Shown one piece after another: positions 40,854-48,979 of a DNA stretch of 64,000 bases; position 1 is the stretch's first letter, and every line of letters begins with the position of its first letter. The notes under the pieces are model-generated. The model ran no database searches. It had not been told where the DNA came from and saw only the letters and a program-made list of their open reading frames with translations. A program made the translations under genes and the position numbers. This DNA comes from Candidatus Saccharimonadota bacterium (GTDB lineage Bacteria; Patescibacteriota; Saccharimonadia; Saccharimonadales; Saccharimonadaceae): assembly GCA_017460105.1 (NCBI GenBank), contig JAFUBS010000002.1:1-64000 (forward strand), given 5' to 3'.

Positions 40854-43331
40854 ATGCCAAAGAACTTAGTGATCGTGGAGAGCCCAGCAAAGGCTCATAC
40901 TATTGAAAAATACCTTGGTGCTGACTACAAAGTACTAGCGTCGGTTGGGCATATCCGAAAGGATACCAAGGTAGATAAGTCTACTTTTGATGTCACGTAT
41001 GAAATAGATCCTGGGCACAAATCCATCATCGCTGAGTTAAAAAAGGAGGCTCGTGCCGCTGACAAAATCTGGCTCGCGACGGATGAAGACCGCGAAGGGG
41101 AGTCAATTTCGTGGCATCTGTCAGAAGTTTTGAAGTTGCCGAAGGATACAGCACGTATTACTTTTCATGAGATTACAAAGCCAGCGCTACTAAATGCGAT
41201 TCAGAATCCACGCGTAGTAGATATGGATATGGTTGCCTCGCAGCAAGCCCGGCAGACGTTGGATATGCTGGTAGGTTATGATTTATCTGATATCGTACGA
41301 CGCAAAGTGCCAGGGGCGGTGTCGGCAGGACGCGTGCAGAGTCCAGCGCTGAGACTCGTCGTCGAGCAGGAGAAAAAAATCGAAAAGTTCGAAGGCAAAG
41401 CCAGTTTTAAGGTGACTGGGGAATTCGCGACGAAAAATGCCCCGAGTTCAAGCACATCGTTTGCGGCTGCATACGACGGGACCCCGCCAGACAACGAGGC
41501 TGCCGCCACCGAACTTTTGCAGTCCTTAGCCGGCGCCGATTTCGTAGTGGAGGATGTCGAGGAAACCGAGGGAACGAAGGCCAATCCTGTGCCATTTACC
41601 ACTGCCGCATTACAGATTGAGGCCAACGCCAAGCTAGGATTCTCTTCACGCACCACGATGAGCGCAGCGCAAGGCTTGTATCAGGCTGGTCTCATTACTT
41701 ATCACCGTACAGACTCCCTCAACTTATCGTCTCAGGCGATTGGGGCGATTTCTGGGTATATTAAGGATACTTTTGGCGCGAATTATTTGAAAGTGCGTCA
41801 TTTTAAAACTAAAGACGCGTCGGCGCAGGAAGCTCACGAAGCTATTCGCCCAACGGATGTTTCGCGTCTGTCGGCAGGGAAGAATAATTACGAAAAACGC
41901 TTGTACGAACTTATTTGGGCGCGCACTGTCGCAACACAGATGGCAAATGCCAAAGTCGCCAAGACTGCCATTAGGATAAAGGCCACTTCAGACTCGGCGA
42001 GGGTATTTCGGAGCGCGGCAGCGCGAGAATTAGCGCGCGAGCCCCGTGGCGACGGGAGCGAGCGACGCGACCCGAGCGAGTCTGATGCGGCCTTTATTGC
42101 CAAGGGCGAGGTTGTCATCTTTGACGGGTTTCTGAAGGTATACGGTAAGAGTAAGGATCTTGAACTTCCGCATGTAAGTAAAGGCGACAAGATGGATTGT
42201 CTTTCGCTCAAGGCTCGTCAAACCTTTGCCAAACCACCAGCTAGATATACGGAAGGTTCGCTAGTAAAGAAACTAGAAGAGCTAGGAATTGGACGTCCAT
42301 CTACTTACGCATCGATTATGTCTGCGATTCAGGCACGCGGTTACGTTATCAAGGGCGAATCCGAGGGGAGTATGCGCGACATAGTAGAACTCAGCGTAGA
42401 ACTCGGCGGTTCGGCAAATACAGGCGCCCCATCGGCCAAAAAACCAGAAGTGGTGCGTAGCGTTGTGCAAGAGAAATACGGCGCCAATAAGGGCCGCCTA
42501 GTGCCGACGCCGATTGGTGAGCTTGTGGCGGGATTTTTGACGGAAAACTTCAAGAACATTGTAGATTATAAGTTTACGGCAAATATCGAGAAGGATTTGG
42601 ACCTGGTAGCTGACGCCAAACTAGAGCGCGTGAAGATGCTAAGGGATTTCTACGGACCATTCCACGATACCGTCTTGATTGCAAACGGAGTGGAGCGATA
42701 TAACAACGCACGCTTGCTCGGTCATCATCCGGAGAGTGGATTGCCAATTTACGCTAAAATCGGCAAGACTGGTGGCTTTATCCAGCTTGGTGAAAACGAG
42801 AAAGAGTCCGGCGAAAAACCACGTTTTGCGCCTCTACCGGCGAGAAAGAGCGTGAAGACCGTGACTCTAGAACAGGCATTAAAACAGCTAGCGTTGCCGG
42901 CCTTGCCGAGGGAACTGGGCAAAGCGAAAGACGGAGCAATACTAATTGCCGCAAACGGACCGTTTGGGCCGTATCTGAAAGCTGGAAAATACAATGTGCC
43001 ACTGGGCGATTTGGACCCATACACTGTGACTCTAGAAGAGGCTTTACCACTCTATCAGAAGAAGATAGATTCCATGATTGCGGACTGGGGTGATATTCAG
43101 ATTATCAATGGAGCTTACGGACCGTACGTAAAGGGGCCAGGACGTCGCAACAATGCAAAAATTCCGAAAGATGTAGACCCGAAGACCATCACAAAAGAGC
43201 AGGCAGAAGAAATGCTCAAAAACAAGCCAAAGACTACACGTCGTGGTGTACGTGGTGGCAGGAAAAAGGGTGCTACAAAGACCAAAAAATCAGCTAGCGC
43301 CAAGACATCAAAGAAGACTACAAAAAAGTAA
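40854..43331 (+). CDS. topA: DNA topoisomerase I
   Basis: An 825-residue type IA topoisomerase relaxing negative supercoils. The Toprim domain has VIVESPAKAHTIEKYLG and ATDEDREGESISWHL. The catalytic tyrosine lies in the GLITYHRTDS segment, and GRPSTYASIMSAIQARGYV marks domain IV. Instead of Cys4 zinc fingers the C-terminus has repeated DPYTVTLEEAL / GAYGPYVKGP modules and a Lys-rich tail. A 96-bp palindromic element (41989-42084) adds a 32-residue Arg/Ser-rich in-frame insertion (FRSAAARELAREPRGDGSE). TTGACA precedes the start, and the ATG at 40854 has no SD. Confidence 0.95.
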   Translation: MPKNLVIVESPAKAHTIEKYLGADYKVLASVGHIRKDTKVDKSTFDVTYEIDPGHKSIIAELKKEARAADKIWLATDEDREGESISWHLSEVLKLPKDTARITFHEITKPALLNAIQNPRVVDMDMVASQQARQTLDMLVGYDLSDIVRRKVPGAVSAGRVQSPALRLVVEQEKKIEKFEGKASFKVTGEFATKNAPSSSTSFAAAYDGTPPDNEAAATELLQSLAGADFVVEDVEETEGTKANPVPFTTAALQIEANAKLGFSSRTTMSAAQGLYQAGLITYHRTDSLNLSSQAIGAISGYIKDTFGANYLKVRHFKTKDASAQEAHEAIRPTDVSRLSAGKNNYEKRLYELIWARTVATQMANAKVAKTAIRIKATSDSARVFRSAAARELAREPRGDGSERRDPSESDAAFIAKGEVVIFDGFLKVYGKSKDLELPHVSKGDKMDCLSLKARQTFAKPPARYTEGSLVKKLEELGIGRPSTYASIMSAIQARGYVIKGESEGSMRDIVELSVELGGSANTGAPSAKKPEVVRSVVQEKYGANKGRLVPTPIGELVAGFLTENFKNIVDYKFTANIEKDLDLVADAKLERVKMLRDFYGPFHDTVLIANGVERYNNARLLGHHPESGLPIYAKIGKTGGFIQLGENEKESGEKPRFAPLPARKSVKTVTLEQALKQLALPALPRELGKAKDGAILIAANGPFGPYLKAGKYNVPLGDLDPYTVTLEEALPLYQKKIDSMIADWGDIQIINGAYGPYVKGPGRRNNAKIPKDVDPKTITKEQAEEMLKNKPKTTRRGVRGGRKKGATKTKKSASAKTSKKTTKK
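41989..42084 (+). repeat. palindromic element inserted in frame in topA
   Basis: The ends CAGACTCG and CGAGTCTG are perfect complements. Total 96 bp, i.e. 32 codons. Internal hairpins are GCGC-GGCA-GCGC and CCCGT-GGCG-ACGGG. A 49-bp internal stretch is identical, on the other strand, to the intergenic copy at 60994-61179. Confidence 0.85.
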
Positions 43332-43440
43332 GTTATTTACAGCATAGTATTAAATATTGCAAAGCGCTAGTGTTTTATAATTTTTTTCCAAACTTGTAAA
43401 AAATGTGATACAATAATAGGAAGAAATTAAAAAATTACAG

Positions 43441-43469
43441 TTGACATACCATATATTTTATGGTATTAT
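43441..43469 (+). promoter_or_regulatory. promoter with operator-like palindrome
   Basis: TTGACA (43441-43446) and TATTAT (43464-43469), 17-bp spacer. The spacer is filled by ACCATA-5 bp-TATGGT (43448-43464), a perfect inverted repeat placed to block RNA polymerase. Confidence 0.7.
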
Positions 43470-43515
43470 AAGTATAATTAATTGGATTAACAGACAACGG
43501 GTAAGGAAAGCACCA

Positions 43516-44544
43516 ATGGAGCAAAATGCGGAAATTCTAAAAAAAGCAATCAGTGGCAGCCTAAAAATCATCGAACAAGATCGTGAAAAAGAAATTATTT
43601 CTCGCCGTTTTGGCCTAAAAGGCAACAAAGAAACTCTTGAACAAATCGGCGAAATGTTGTCAATTACACGCGAGCGTGTGAGGCAGCTAGAAAAAGCCAT
43701 TCTGATTCGTCTCCAAATTTCCGCTGAGGAGAACCTGATTCCAGAACTAGCTGCCGCAGAAAAAATCTTAATCCGCAATCTTACTGAGATGGGTCGCGTC
43801 GCCAAACTATCCGACCTTGCCGACAAAGTCTATGGACGTACTTCTACCGCTTCCGAAAGAACCGGCATTTATTTTATCGCAACGTTTGCGAAGAATCTCA
43901 CTGTAGTGGAAGAGAATGACCGCTACAATGCAGCTGTAGGAATTGCCGAATATGGTGATAGCCTCAAAATCCGCGAGAGAGTAGATGAAATCGTCTCCAT
44001 CATTAAGGCGAATAAAAAGCCGATGACATTAGACGAACTTGACGAAAAGCTAAATTATGAGCATCCTGACCACATCAAAGCCGTAGCGTCAATTTCTAAG
44101 CTGCTAGCCACCCTAAATGGACTCTGGGGTCTTGCAAAATGGCCAGAGGTGAATCCTAAGAATATTCGTGACAAGATTTTTGTAATTCTCGAAGCAAAGA
44201 AACAGCCAATGCATTTCTCGGAAATCGCAAAAGAGATCAAGGATTCCAATTTTAAGCGCAAGAACGTCACTGTGCAGGCGATTCATAACGAATTAATCAA
44301 AGATCCACGTTTTATTCTGATTGGACGCGGCATCTATGCACTGTCTAGCTGGGGATACAAGAAGGGAACGATTGCCGAGATTATTAAATCCATCCTCGAA
44401 AAAGCCGATAAGCCTCTGTCGCGCGAGGAAATTGTCAAGCACGTGCTTCACGTACGCAAGGTCAAAGAGACTACAATTTTGCTAAACTTGCAGAATAAGA
44501 AGAATTTCAAGAAGGTAGACAAGAATCTCTATACGCTAGCCTAA
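43516..44544 (+). CDS. sigma-70 region 4-like protein with HARE-HTH domains
   Basis: A 342-residue DNA-binding protein. Residues ~20-70 match sigma region 4 (REKEIISRRFGLKGNKETLEQIGEMLSITRERVRQLEKA split), the helix-turn-helix that reads -35 boxes. The rest is built of HARE-HTH-type winged modules, as in RNA polymerase delta subunits (MHFSEIAKEIKDSNF..VTVQAIHNELIKDPRFILIGRGIYALSSWGY; KPLSREEIVKHVLHVRKVKE). Region 2 is absent, so it cannot be a normal sigma factor. The ATG at 43516 follows AAGGAAAG. The promoter carries a palindromic operator, possibly for autoregulation (inference). Confidence 0.8.
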   Translation: MEQNAEILKKAISGSLKIIEQDREKEIISRRFGLKGNKETLEQIGEMLSITRERVRQLEKAILIRLQISAEENLIPELAAAEKILIRNLTEMGRVAKLSDLADKVYGRTSTASERTGIYFIATFAKNLTVVEENDRYNAAVGIAEYGDSLKIRERVDEIVSIIKANKKPMTLDELDEKLNYEHPDHIKAVASISKLLATLNGLWGLAKWPEVNPKNIRDKIFVILEAKKQPMHFSEIAKEIKDSNFKRKNVTVQAIHNELIKDPRFILIGRGIYALSSWGYKKGTIAEIIKSILEKADKPLSREEIVKHVLHVRKVKETTILLNLQNKKNFKKVDKNLYTLA

Positions 44545-44590
44545 TTGCGTATTTCGATTACTACTTTCAAGTTTATGTTATAATTACATT

Positions 44591-47581
44591 ATGGAAGCAG
44601 TCATACATTTTATTCTAATGCCAATTTTCTGGATACCAGTGGTAGGGATTTTGGCGTTTCTCACTTATAGAAATTATAAAAAACTCAACAAGCTGAAGGT
44701 ACTAAATGTAGATTCGGTACTTTTGATGCTAGAAATTCCGCGCACAAACGATAAAAAGGAGTTGGCTGCCGAGCAATTATTTGCTTCTCTACACGGAATT
44801 TTACGTGACAAGCAAGAGCTCCGCAATAGTGGTGGCGTGCAGGAGCATTTGTCATTCGAGATTGTATCTACCGGTGGACAAATTCGCTTCTATGTATGGG
44901 TACCAAAGGTATTACAGGGCTTCGTGGAAAGCCAGATTTATGCGCAGTATCCGACCGTACAAATCTATAAAATGAACGAAGACTACGCTGATGACCGCTC
45001 CAAATATCCAGTTAGCTATACCACCGAACTAGGACTAATCGAGAACGACGCATTGCCTATCAAAACTTTCGAAAATTTCGAAGTAGATCCACTCGCTGGC
45101 ATCACTGGCACATTGGCAAAGTTGAATACTGACCGCTCTGAAGAGATGTGGATACAGATTTTGACGCGACCAATCCCGGATGACTGGCACAAAAACACTA
45201 CCGACAGATGGGTAGAGCGTGTCAAGACTGGACGCAGAATGCCTGGTAGCGGGATTGATTGGACCTATCTCGTAGAAATTCTCGGAGCGCTGTTCCGTCC
45301 GCCAGCTGGTGGCACAAATTCCGAAGAGAAGGTAGAGCTATCCGAACGCGCTAAGACACAGATTGCCAAGGCCGAAGAGAAGGCCACAAAACTTGGCTAT
45401 GAGGTAAAAATTCGTTTGGCGTATTTGGGACAAAACCAGACTGATGCTAGATTAAATATGCAGGCACTGGTGGGTACGTTCAAGCAGTTTAACTCTACGA
45501 ATTTGAACGGTTTTAAGCAGGTCGGGAGTGGCAGCTTCAACCAAAAGGACTTGGACGATTATAAAGTGCGTCAATTTGCCGACCGAGGGTTTATTCTGAA
45601 TATTTCCGAACTAGCAAGCGTATATCATTTGCCGCACACTTCGGTAGAGACGCCGAATATCGTCTGGGCGTCATCGAAAACGGCCGAACCACCAGCCAAA
45701 TTGCCAGTTCTAACTGGTGTTGCGTCGGAAGACGAGAATATTTCAGCCTTTGGCCTGACAAACTTCCGCGGAATCAACCATCAGTTCGGGCTTTTGCGCA
45801 GAGATCGTTCACGTCATGTCTATATTATTGGGCAGACGGGAGCAGGAAAGAGCGGTATGCTAGAACTGCTAGCCCTTTCTGACATATTCTATAACCAAGG
45901 ATATTGTATTATCGACCCACACGGTGATTTTGCAATTGACAACCTTAAATTCGTGCCAGAATCACGCATTAAAGATGTAGTGTATTTCAATCCGGCCGAC
46001 ACCGCATACCCAGTGGCATTTAATCCGTTAGAGATTTCCGACCCTTCGCGCAAGCCTAACATCTGCTCAGAAGTAATAGGCGTATTAAAACGAATGTTCG
46101 GTGATTCTTGGGGTCCAAGACTAGAGCATATTTTGCGCTATACTTTGCTAGCCCTACTAGATAGACCTTCTACGACTTTGCTGGATATTTCACGGATGCT
46201 GACGGATAAAGATTTTCGCAAGGAGACCTTGGATTACTGTAAAGACGTGACTGTACTACAATTCTGGAAACACGAGTTCGGACAATGGAATGATAAGCAG
46301 GTCAACGAATCTATTGCGCCAGTACTCAACAAGGTAGGTGCGTTCACGGCTAACCCGATTATCCGTAATATCATCGGTCAGCCAAAGTCTTCTTTTGATA
46401 TTCGCAAGATTATGGATGAAGGCAAAATTCTGGTTGTGAACCTATCTAAGGGTCTAATTGGCGAAGACAATGCCGGTATCCTGGGCGCATTCCTCGTAAC
46501 CAAGGTGCAGCTCGCTGCGATGTCTCGTTCCGATATTCCACGTGTGGAGGATAGGCGACCATTCTATCTGTATGTAGATGAGTTTCAAAACTTCGCTACG
46601 GATTCGTTCGCGGTAATCCTCTCCGAAGCACGTAAATATGGCCTCAATCTCACCGTAGCGAACCAATATGTAGCCCAAATGACCGATTCGGTACGTGATG
46701 CGGTGTTTGGTAACGTAGGCACAACAATCTCCTTCCGTGTATCAGCCGACGATGCACCTATACTAGTAAAGCAGTTCGAACCGACATTTGAAGCTGGCGA
46801 CTTGCTGCAACTAAACAACCGTCATTTTGTGATTTCGATGATTATCAATGGCGAGAAAGTGCCGGCGTTCTCGGCAACGACATTGTCTATTCCGAAGTCG
46901 CCTAATAATAACTTTGATGCGATTATCGAGCATTCTCGTGCGAATTTTGCCCGCCCACGTGCCGACGTAGAGGCGGAGATTCGTGAGACAATCGATCAGT
47001 CTGAGAAATATAAGAAAGAGTTGTCGGATTCTGGCCGTCAAGCTGGTGAAAGCAATATGAAGCCTGTCTTTGCGCCAGTCGCATCACAGCCTCACGCGCA
47101 TAATTCCCCTTTGCCGACTTCTTCTGCACATACCGAACAAAGACCGAACTTAAAACGCCCGTCTACGCCTCAGGAAGATTTTCGCAAACAGAATCTAAGC
47201 CCGAATGCCGCCGAAGGTAAAACTAGCCTCGGATTAAAGGATTTGGCGGCGCTCGCAAAAGAAAAAACTCAGCAAACGCCAGGGAATAGCAATACGCCTG
47301 CGTCGGCCAAGAAAGGGAAGAAACACAAAAAGAAGAATAAACGTGGACAGATTACTACCCCTAAGGTACAATCCTCTGCTCAGTCAAATGGCTCCCCTGT
47401 GGAAAACTCTACAAACAGAGGTGCCACCCCTGTACATCCAGAGGTAGAATACAGGGAAAAGTCATCAGTAGAAATCACCCCGAAAAATACCCCTGTTTCC
47501 CTGTCTACCCCTGTTAAAAATCCTGAGGATTTCGCACCCAAGGATAACTCCGTCGACGGATTCTTGTCGATCAGGCATTAA
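44591..47581 (+). CDS. type IV secretion/conjugation-type ATPase (TraD/VirD4-like, orphan)
   Basis: A 996-residue membrane ATPase. One or two N-terminal transmembrane segments (~5-25) precede a ~370-residue DUF-like region. The ATPase domain follows: Walker A HVYIIGQTGAGKSGMLELL (~415-430), CIIDPHGDFAID, Walker B RPFYLYVDEFQNFATDSF (~660), and LTVANQYVAQM. The last ~200 residues are low-complexity Pro/Ser/Lys. Family members couple DNA or protein substrates to T4SS-like channels. No relaxase or other T4SS gene is near, so it stands alone here. TATAAT ends six bases before the ATG. Confidence 0.8.
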   Translation: MEAVIHFILMPIFWIPVVGILAFLTYRNYKKLNKLKVLNVDSVLLMLEIPRTNDKKELAAEQLFASLHGILRDKQELRNSGGVQEHLSFEIVSTGGQIRFYVWVPKVLQGFVESQIYAQYPTVQIYKMNEDYADDRSKYPVSYTTELGLIENDALPIKTFENFEVDPLAGITGTLAKLNTDRSEEMWIQILTRPIPDDWHKNTTDRWVERVKTGRRMPGSGIDWTYLVEILGALFRPPAGGTNSEEKVELSERAKTQIAKAEEKATKLGYEVKIRLAYLGQNQTDARLNMQALVGTFKQFNSTNLNGFKQVGSGSFNQKDLDDYKVRQFADRGFILNISELASVYHLPHTSVETPNIVWASSKTAEPPAKLPVLTGVASEDENISAFGLTNFRGINHQFGLLRRDRSRHVYIIGQTGAGKSGMLELLALSDIFYNQGYCIIDPHGDFAIDNLKFVPESRIKDVVYFNPADTAYPVAFNPLEISDPSRKPNICSEVIGVLKRMFGDSWGPRLEHILRYTLLALLDRPSTTLLDISRMLTDKDFRKETLDYCKDVTVLQFWKHEFGQWNDKQVNESIAPVLNKVGAFTANPIIRNIIGQPKSSFDIRKIMDEGKILVVNLSKGLIGEDNAGILGAFLVTKVQLAAMSRSDIPRVEDRRPFYLYVDEFQNFATDSFAVILSEARKYGLNLTVANQYVAQMTDSVRDAVFGNVGTTISFRVSADDAPILVKQFEPTFEAGDLLQLNNRHFVISMIINGEKVPAFSATTLSIPKSPNNNFDAIIEHSRANFARPRADVEAEIRETIDQSEKYKKELSDSGRQAGESNMKPVFAPVASQPHAHNSPLPTSSAHTEQRPNLKRPSTPQEDFRKQNLSPNAAEGKTSLGLKDLAALAKEKTQQTPGNSNTPASAKKGKKHKKKNKRGQITTPKVQSSAQSNGSPVENSTNRGATPVHPEVEYREKSSVEITPKNTPVSLSTPVKNPEDFAPKDNSVDGFLSIRH
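47132..47150. other. CCGAAC direct-repeat pair inside the ATPase gene
   Basis: CCGAACAAAGACCGAAC: two copies of the word 11 bp apart, the same arrangement as the pairs at 48229 and 48267. Confidence 0.5.
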
Positions 47582-47634
47582 AAAATCTCTGGCTAATGAG
47601 CCCAGTTAACGAAGAGCGGGAAGAATATAAAAAC

Positions 47635-47657
47635 CGGGTCGAACATGGCCCGATTTT
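47635..47657 (+). terminator. probable terminator after the ATPase gene
   Basis: CGGGTC and GGCCCG pair (one T-G) around six bases, then ATTTTT. Confidence 0.65.
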
Positions 47658-47766
47658 TGTGGAATTTGGACGATTGTTGGTTTGGCAGATTTCCATAGTC
47701 TTAACGTCGCACAATATAGATTTTAGGACATTATGGTTATGTTAAAAAGACGATAAAACACCCGTC

Positions 47767-48009
47767 TATAATAGGTGAATTTCGCCTATGGTCCGCTATT
47801 AATGCCCAAAAACGGGAATCGGCCGAATGATGAAAGGAGGTTTGTAGGCCTTCTAATTGGTAGCCTTGCGAGCGGTTCGCCTCACGCCTGTTTTCAAAAA
47901 TAATTTCAGGCAGGACTGCGCCGGTATTCCAGTACCGTACTCGTCCTGTGAAATTATTTTTGCAAACGGGTTCGCGAAAATGCTCGCAAAACTACTAATT
48001 AGAAGGCCT
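47767..48009 (+). other. 164-bp palindromic structure behind a TATAAT box
   Basis: From 47846 to 48009 two ~70-nt arms are complementary with few breaks: AGGCCTTCTAATT at one end and AATTAGAAGGCCT at the other, TTGCGAGC/GCTCGCAA, AAAAATAATTTC/GAAATTATTTTT, GGAC/GTCC and GGTA-TTCCAG-TACC in the centre. A TATAAT lies at 47767-47772 and AAAGGAGG at ~47834. A 130-codon frame through it is not convincing. It could be a structured RNA or a cruciform; I cannot assign it. Confidence 0.6.
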
Positions 48010-48048
48010 GCGAGCGTCCACAATCATCCGGATTTACGGTTTTTGTTC

Positions 48049-48140
48049 GGATTTTGGGTGATTTTGATGGATTTTGGGGTTTTTGAGCCGATTTTAGCCA
48101 AAATTCGCAGATTTGGGCGGATTTTCGTGGATTTGACTTT
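48049..48140. repeat. G/T-rich degenerate repeat tract
   Basis: Variants of GGATTTTGGG / GATTTTNG recur about eight times in ~90 bp on the plus strand. Otherwise the gap 47582-48289 holds no gene. Confidence 0.5.
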
Positions 48141-48228
48141 TCCCTGGTTGTATTTCCCTATTTTGTGTTTTTCCCTGGTGGGCGGGTGGGGTCGATGTTA
48201 TTCTAGTGCTGCAGTTTTGCGATTTTTC

Positions 48229-48284
48229 CCGAACAAATACCGAACATAGAGAAGAACATCACTATACCGAACAAATACCGAACG
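48229..48284. repeat. iteron-like CCGAAC repeats
   Basis: Four copies at 48229, 48240, 48267 and 48278. They form two pairs, each CCGAACAAATACCGAAC with 11-bp spacing. The same word clusters at 56423-56532, and a palindromic version lies at 61529. Confidence 0.65.
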
Positions 48285-48289
48285 CTTCC

Positions 48290-48979
48290 CTATTTCCAGT
48301 AGGCTTTGCCGTCAATGCGAACGTCGATATACTCAAAATCATGCACGTCGATAGATGCAAGATAGCGTAGCATGCGGTCGGCGTCTTCGGTGGATACACC
48401 GGCGCCACGATCAGTAACGAATTTGATATAGCCGGTAAATCCATCGAGATAAAAATCTACTTCGCGGACAGCGCCATTCGGTATCACGGCCCTGGTTGGC
48501 GTATAACCGAATTCGCGCAAATCTACTTCTACCTGGCCGATATATTCCTTCATGGTGCTAGTGAGGTGACCGCCAGTAGCCGGTGCCGCTTCGTCAACCA
48601 CTTCAATAGTAGGGGCGTACGGAATGACAATCGTAGTAGATGTTGCCGAGTCGTCAATCTCGGCCTCTTCTTCGCGGGGGCTGAATAGTTTTATTCCGAC
48701 AAAAATCGCAAGGGCGGCTAGCGCAATATAAAATACTATGGTAGATATCAGACGGCGGGTTTGCTTTTTCTTGACCTTCTCACGTGCAGCAGTGCGCTCG
48801 GAAGCGGTTTCTAGTCTTTCCCTGCGTTCGCCGATAGTACGGCCAGAAACAAGTGTAGAACGGCGATGTTCGCGGCGACTAACGAGCTTTGGTGGAGTAG
48901 GCGCAGTAGCCTTATCGGTGGCGGTGTTTTTGGCGTCAAGATATTCTAAGTCCGAGGTTTTGCGCCCACCCAATTTCAT
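48290..48979 (-). CDS. FtsQ/DivIB-like membrane protein
   Basis: A 229-residue bitopic protein with a basic cytoplasmic N-terminus (~1-85), one transmembrane helix (~86-106) and an ~120-residue external domain ending DFEYIDVRIDGKAYWK, which resembles the end of FtsQ/DivIB. Its place after murG in a division cluster supports that role, but a clear POTRA domain is not visible and the external part is short. The ATG overlaps the murG stop by one base. Confidence 0.6.
   Translation of the reverse strand: MKLGGRKTSDLEYLDAKNTATDKATAPTPPKLVSRREHRRSTLVSGRTIGERRERLETASERTAAREKVKKKQTRRLISTIVFYIALAALAIFVGIKLFSPREEEAEIDDSATSTTIVIPYAPTIEVVDEAAPATGGHLTSTMKEYIGQVEVDLREFGYTPTRAVIPNGAVREVDFYLDGFTGYIKFVTDRGAGVSTEDADRMLRYLASIDVHDFEYIDVRIDGKAYWK

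Noticed and set aside
47857-48249. 130-codon plus-strand frame from a TTG
   Set aside because: It runs through the long palindrome and the G/T-rich tract; the SD is 16 bases away and the product has no sensible domain.
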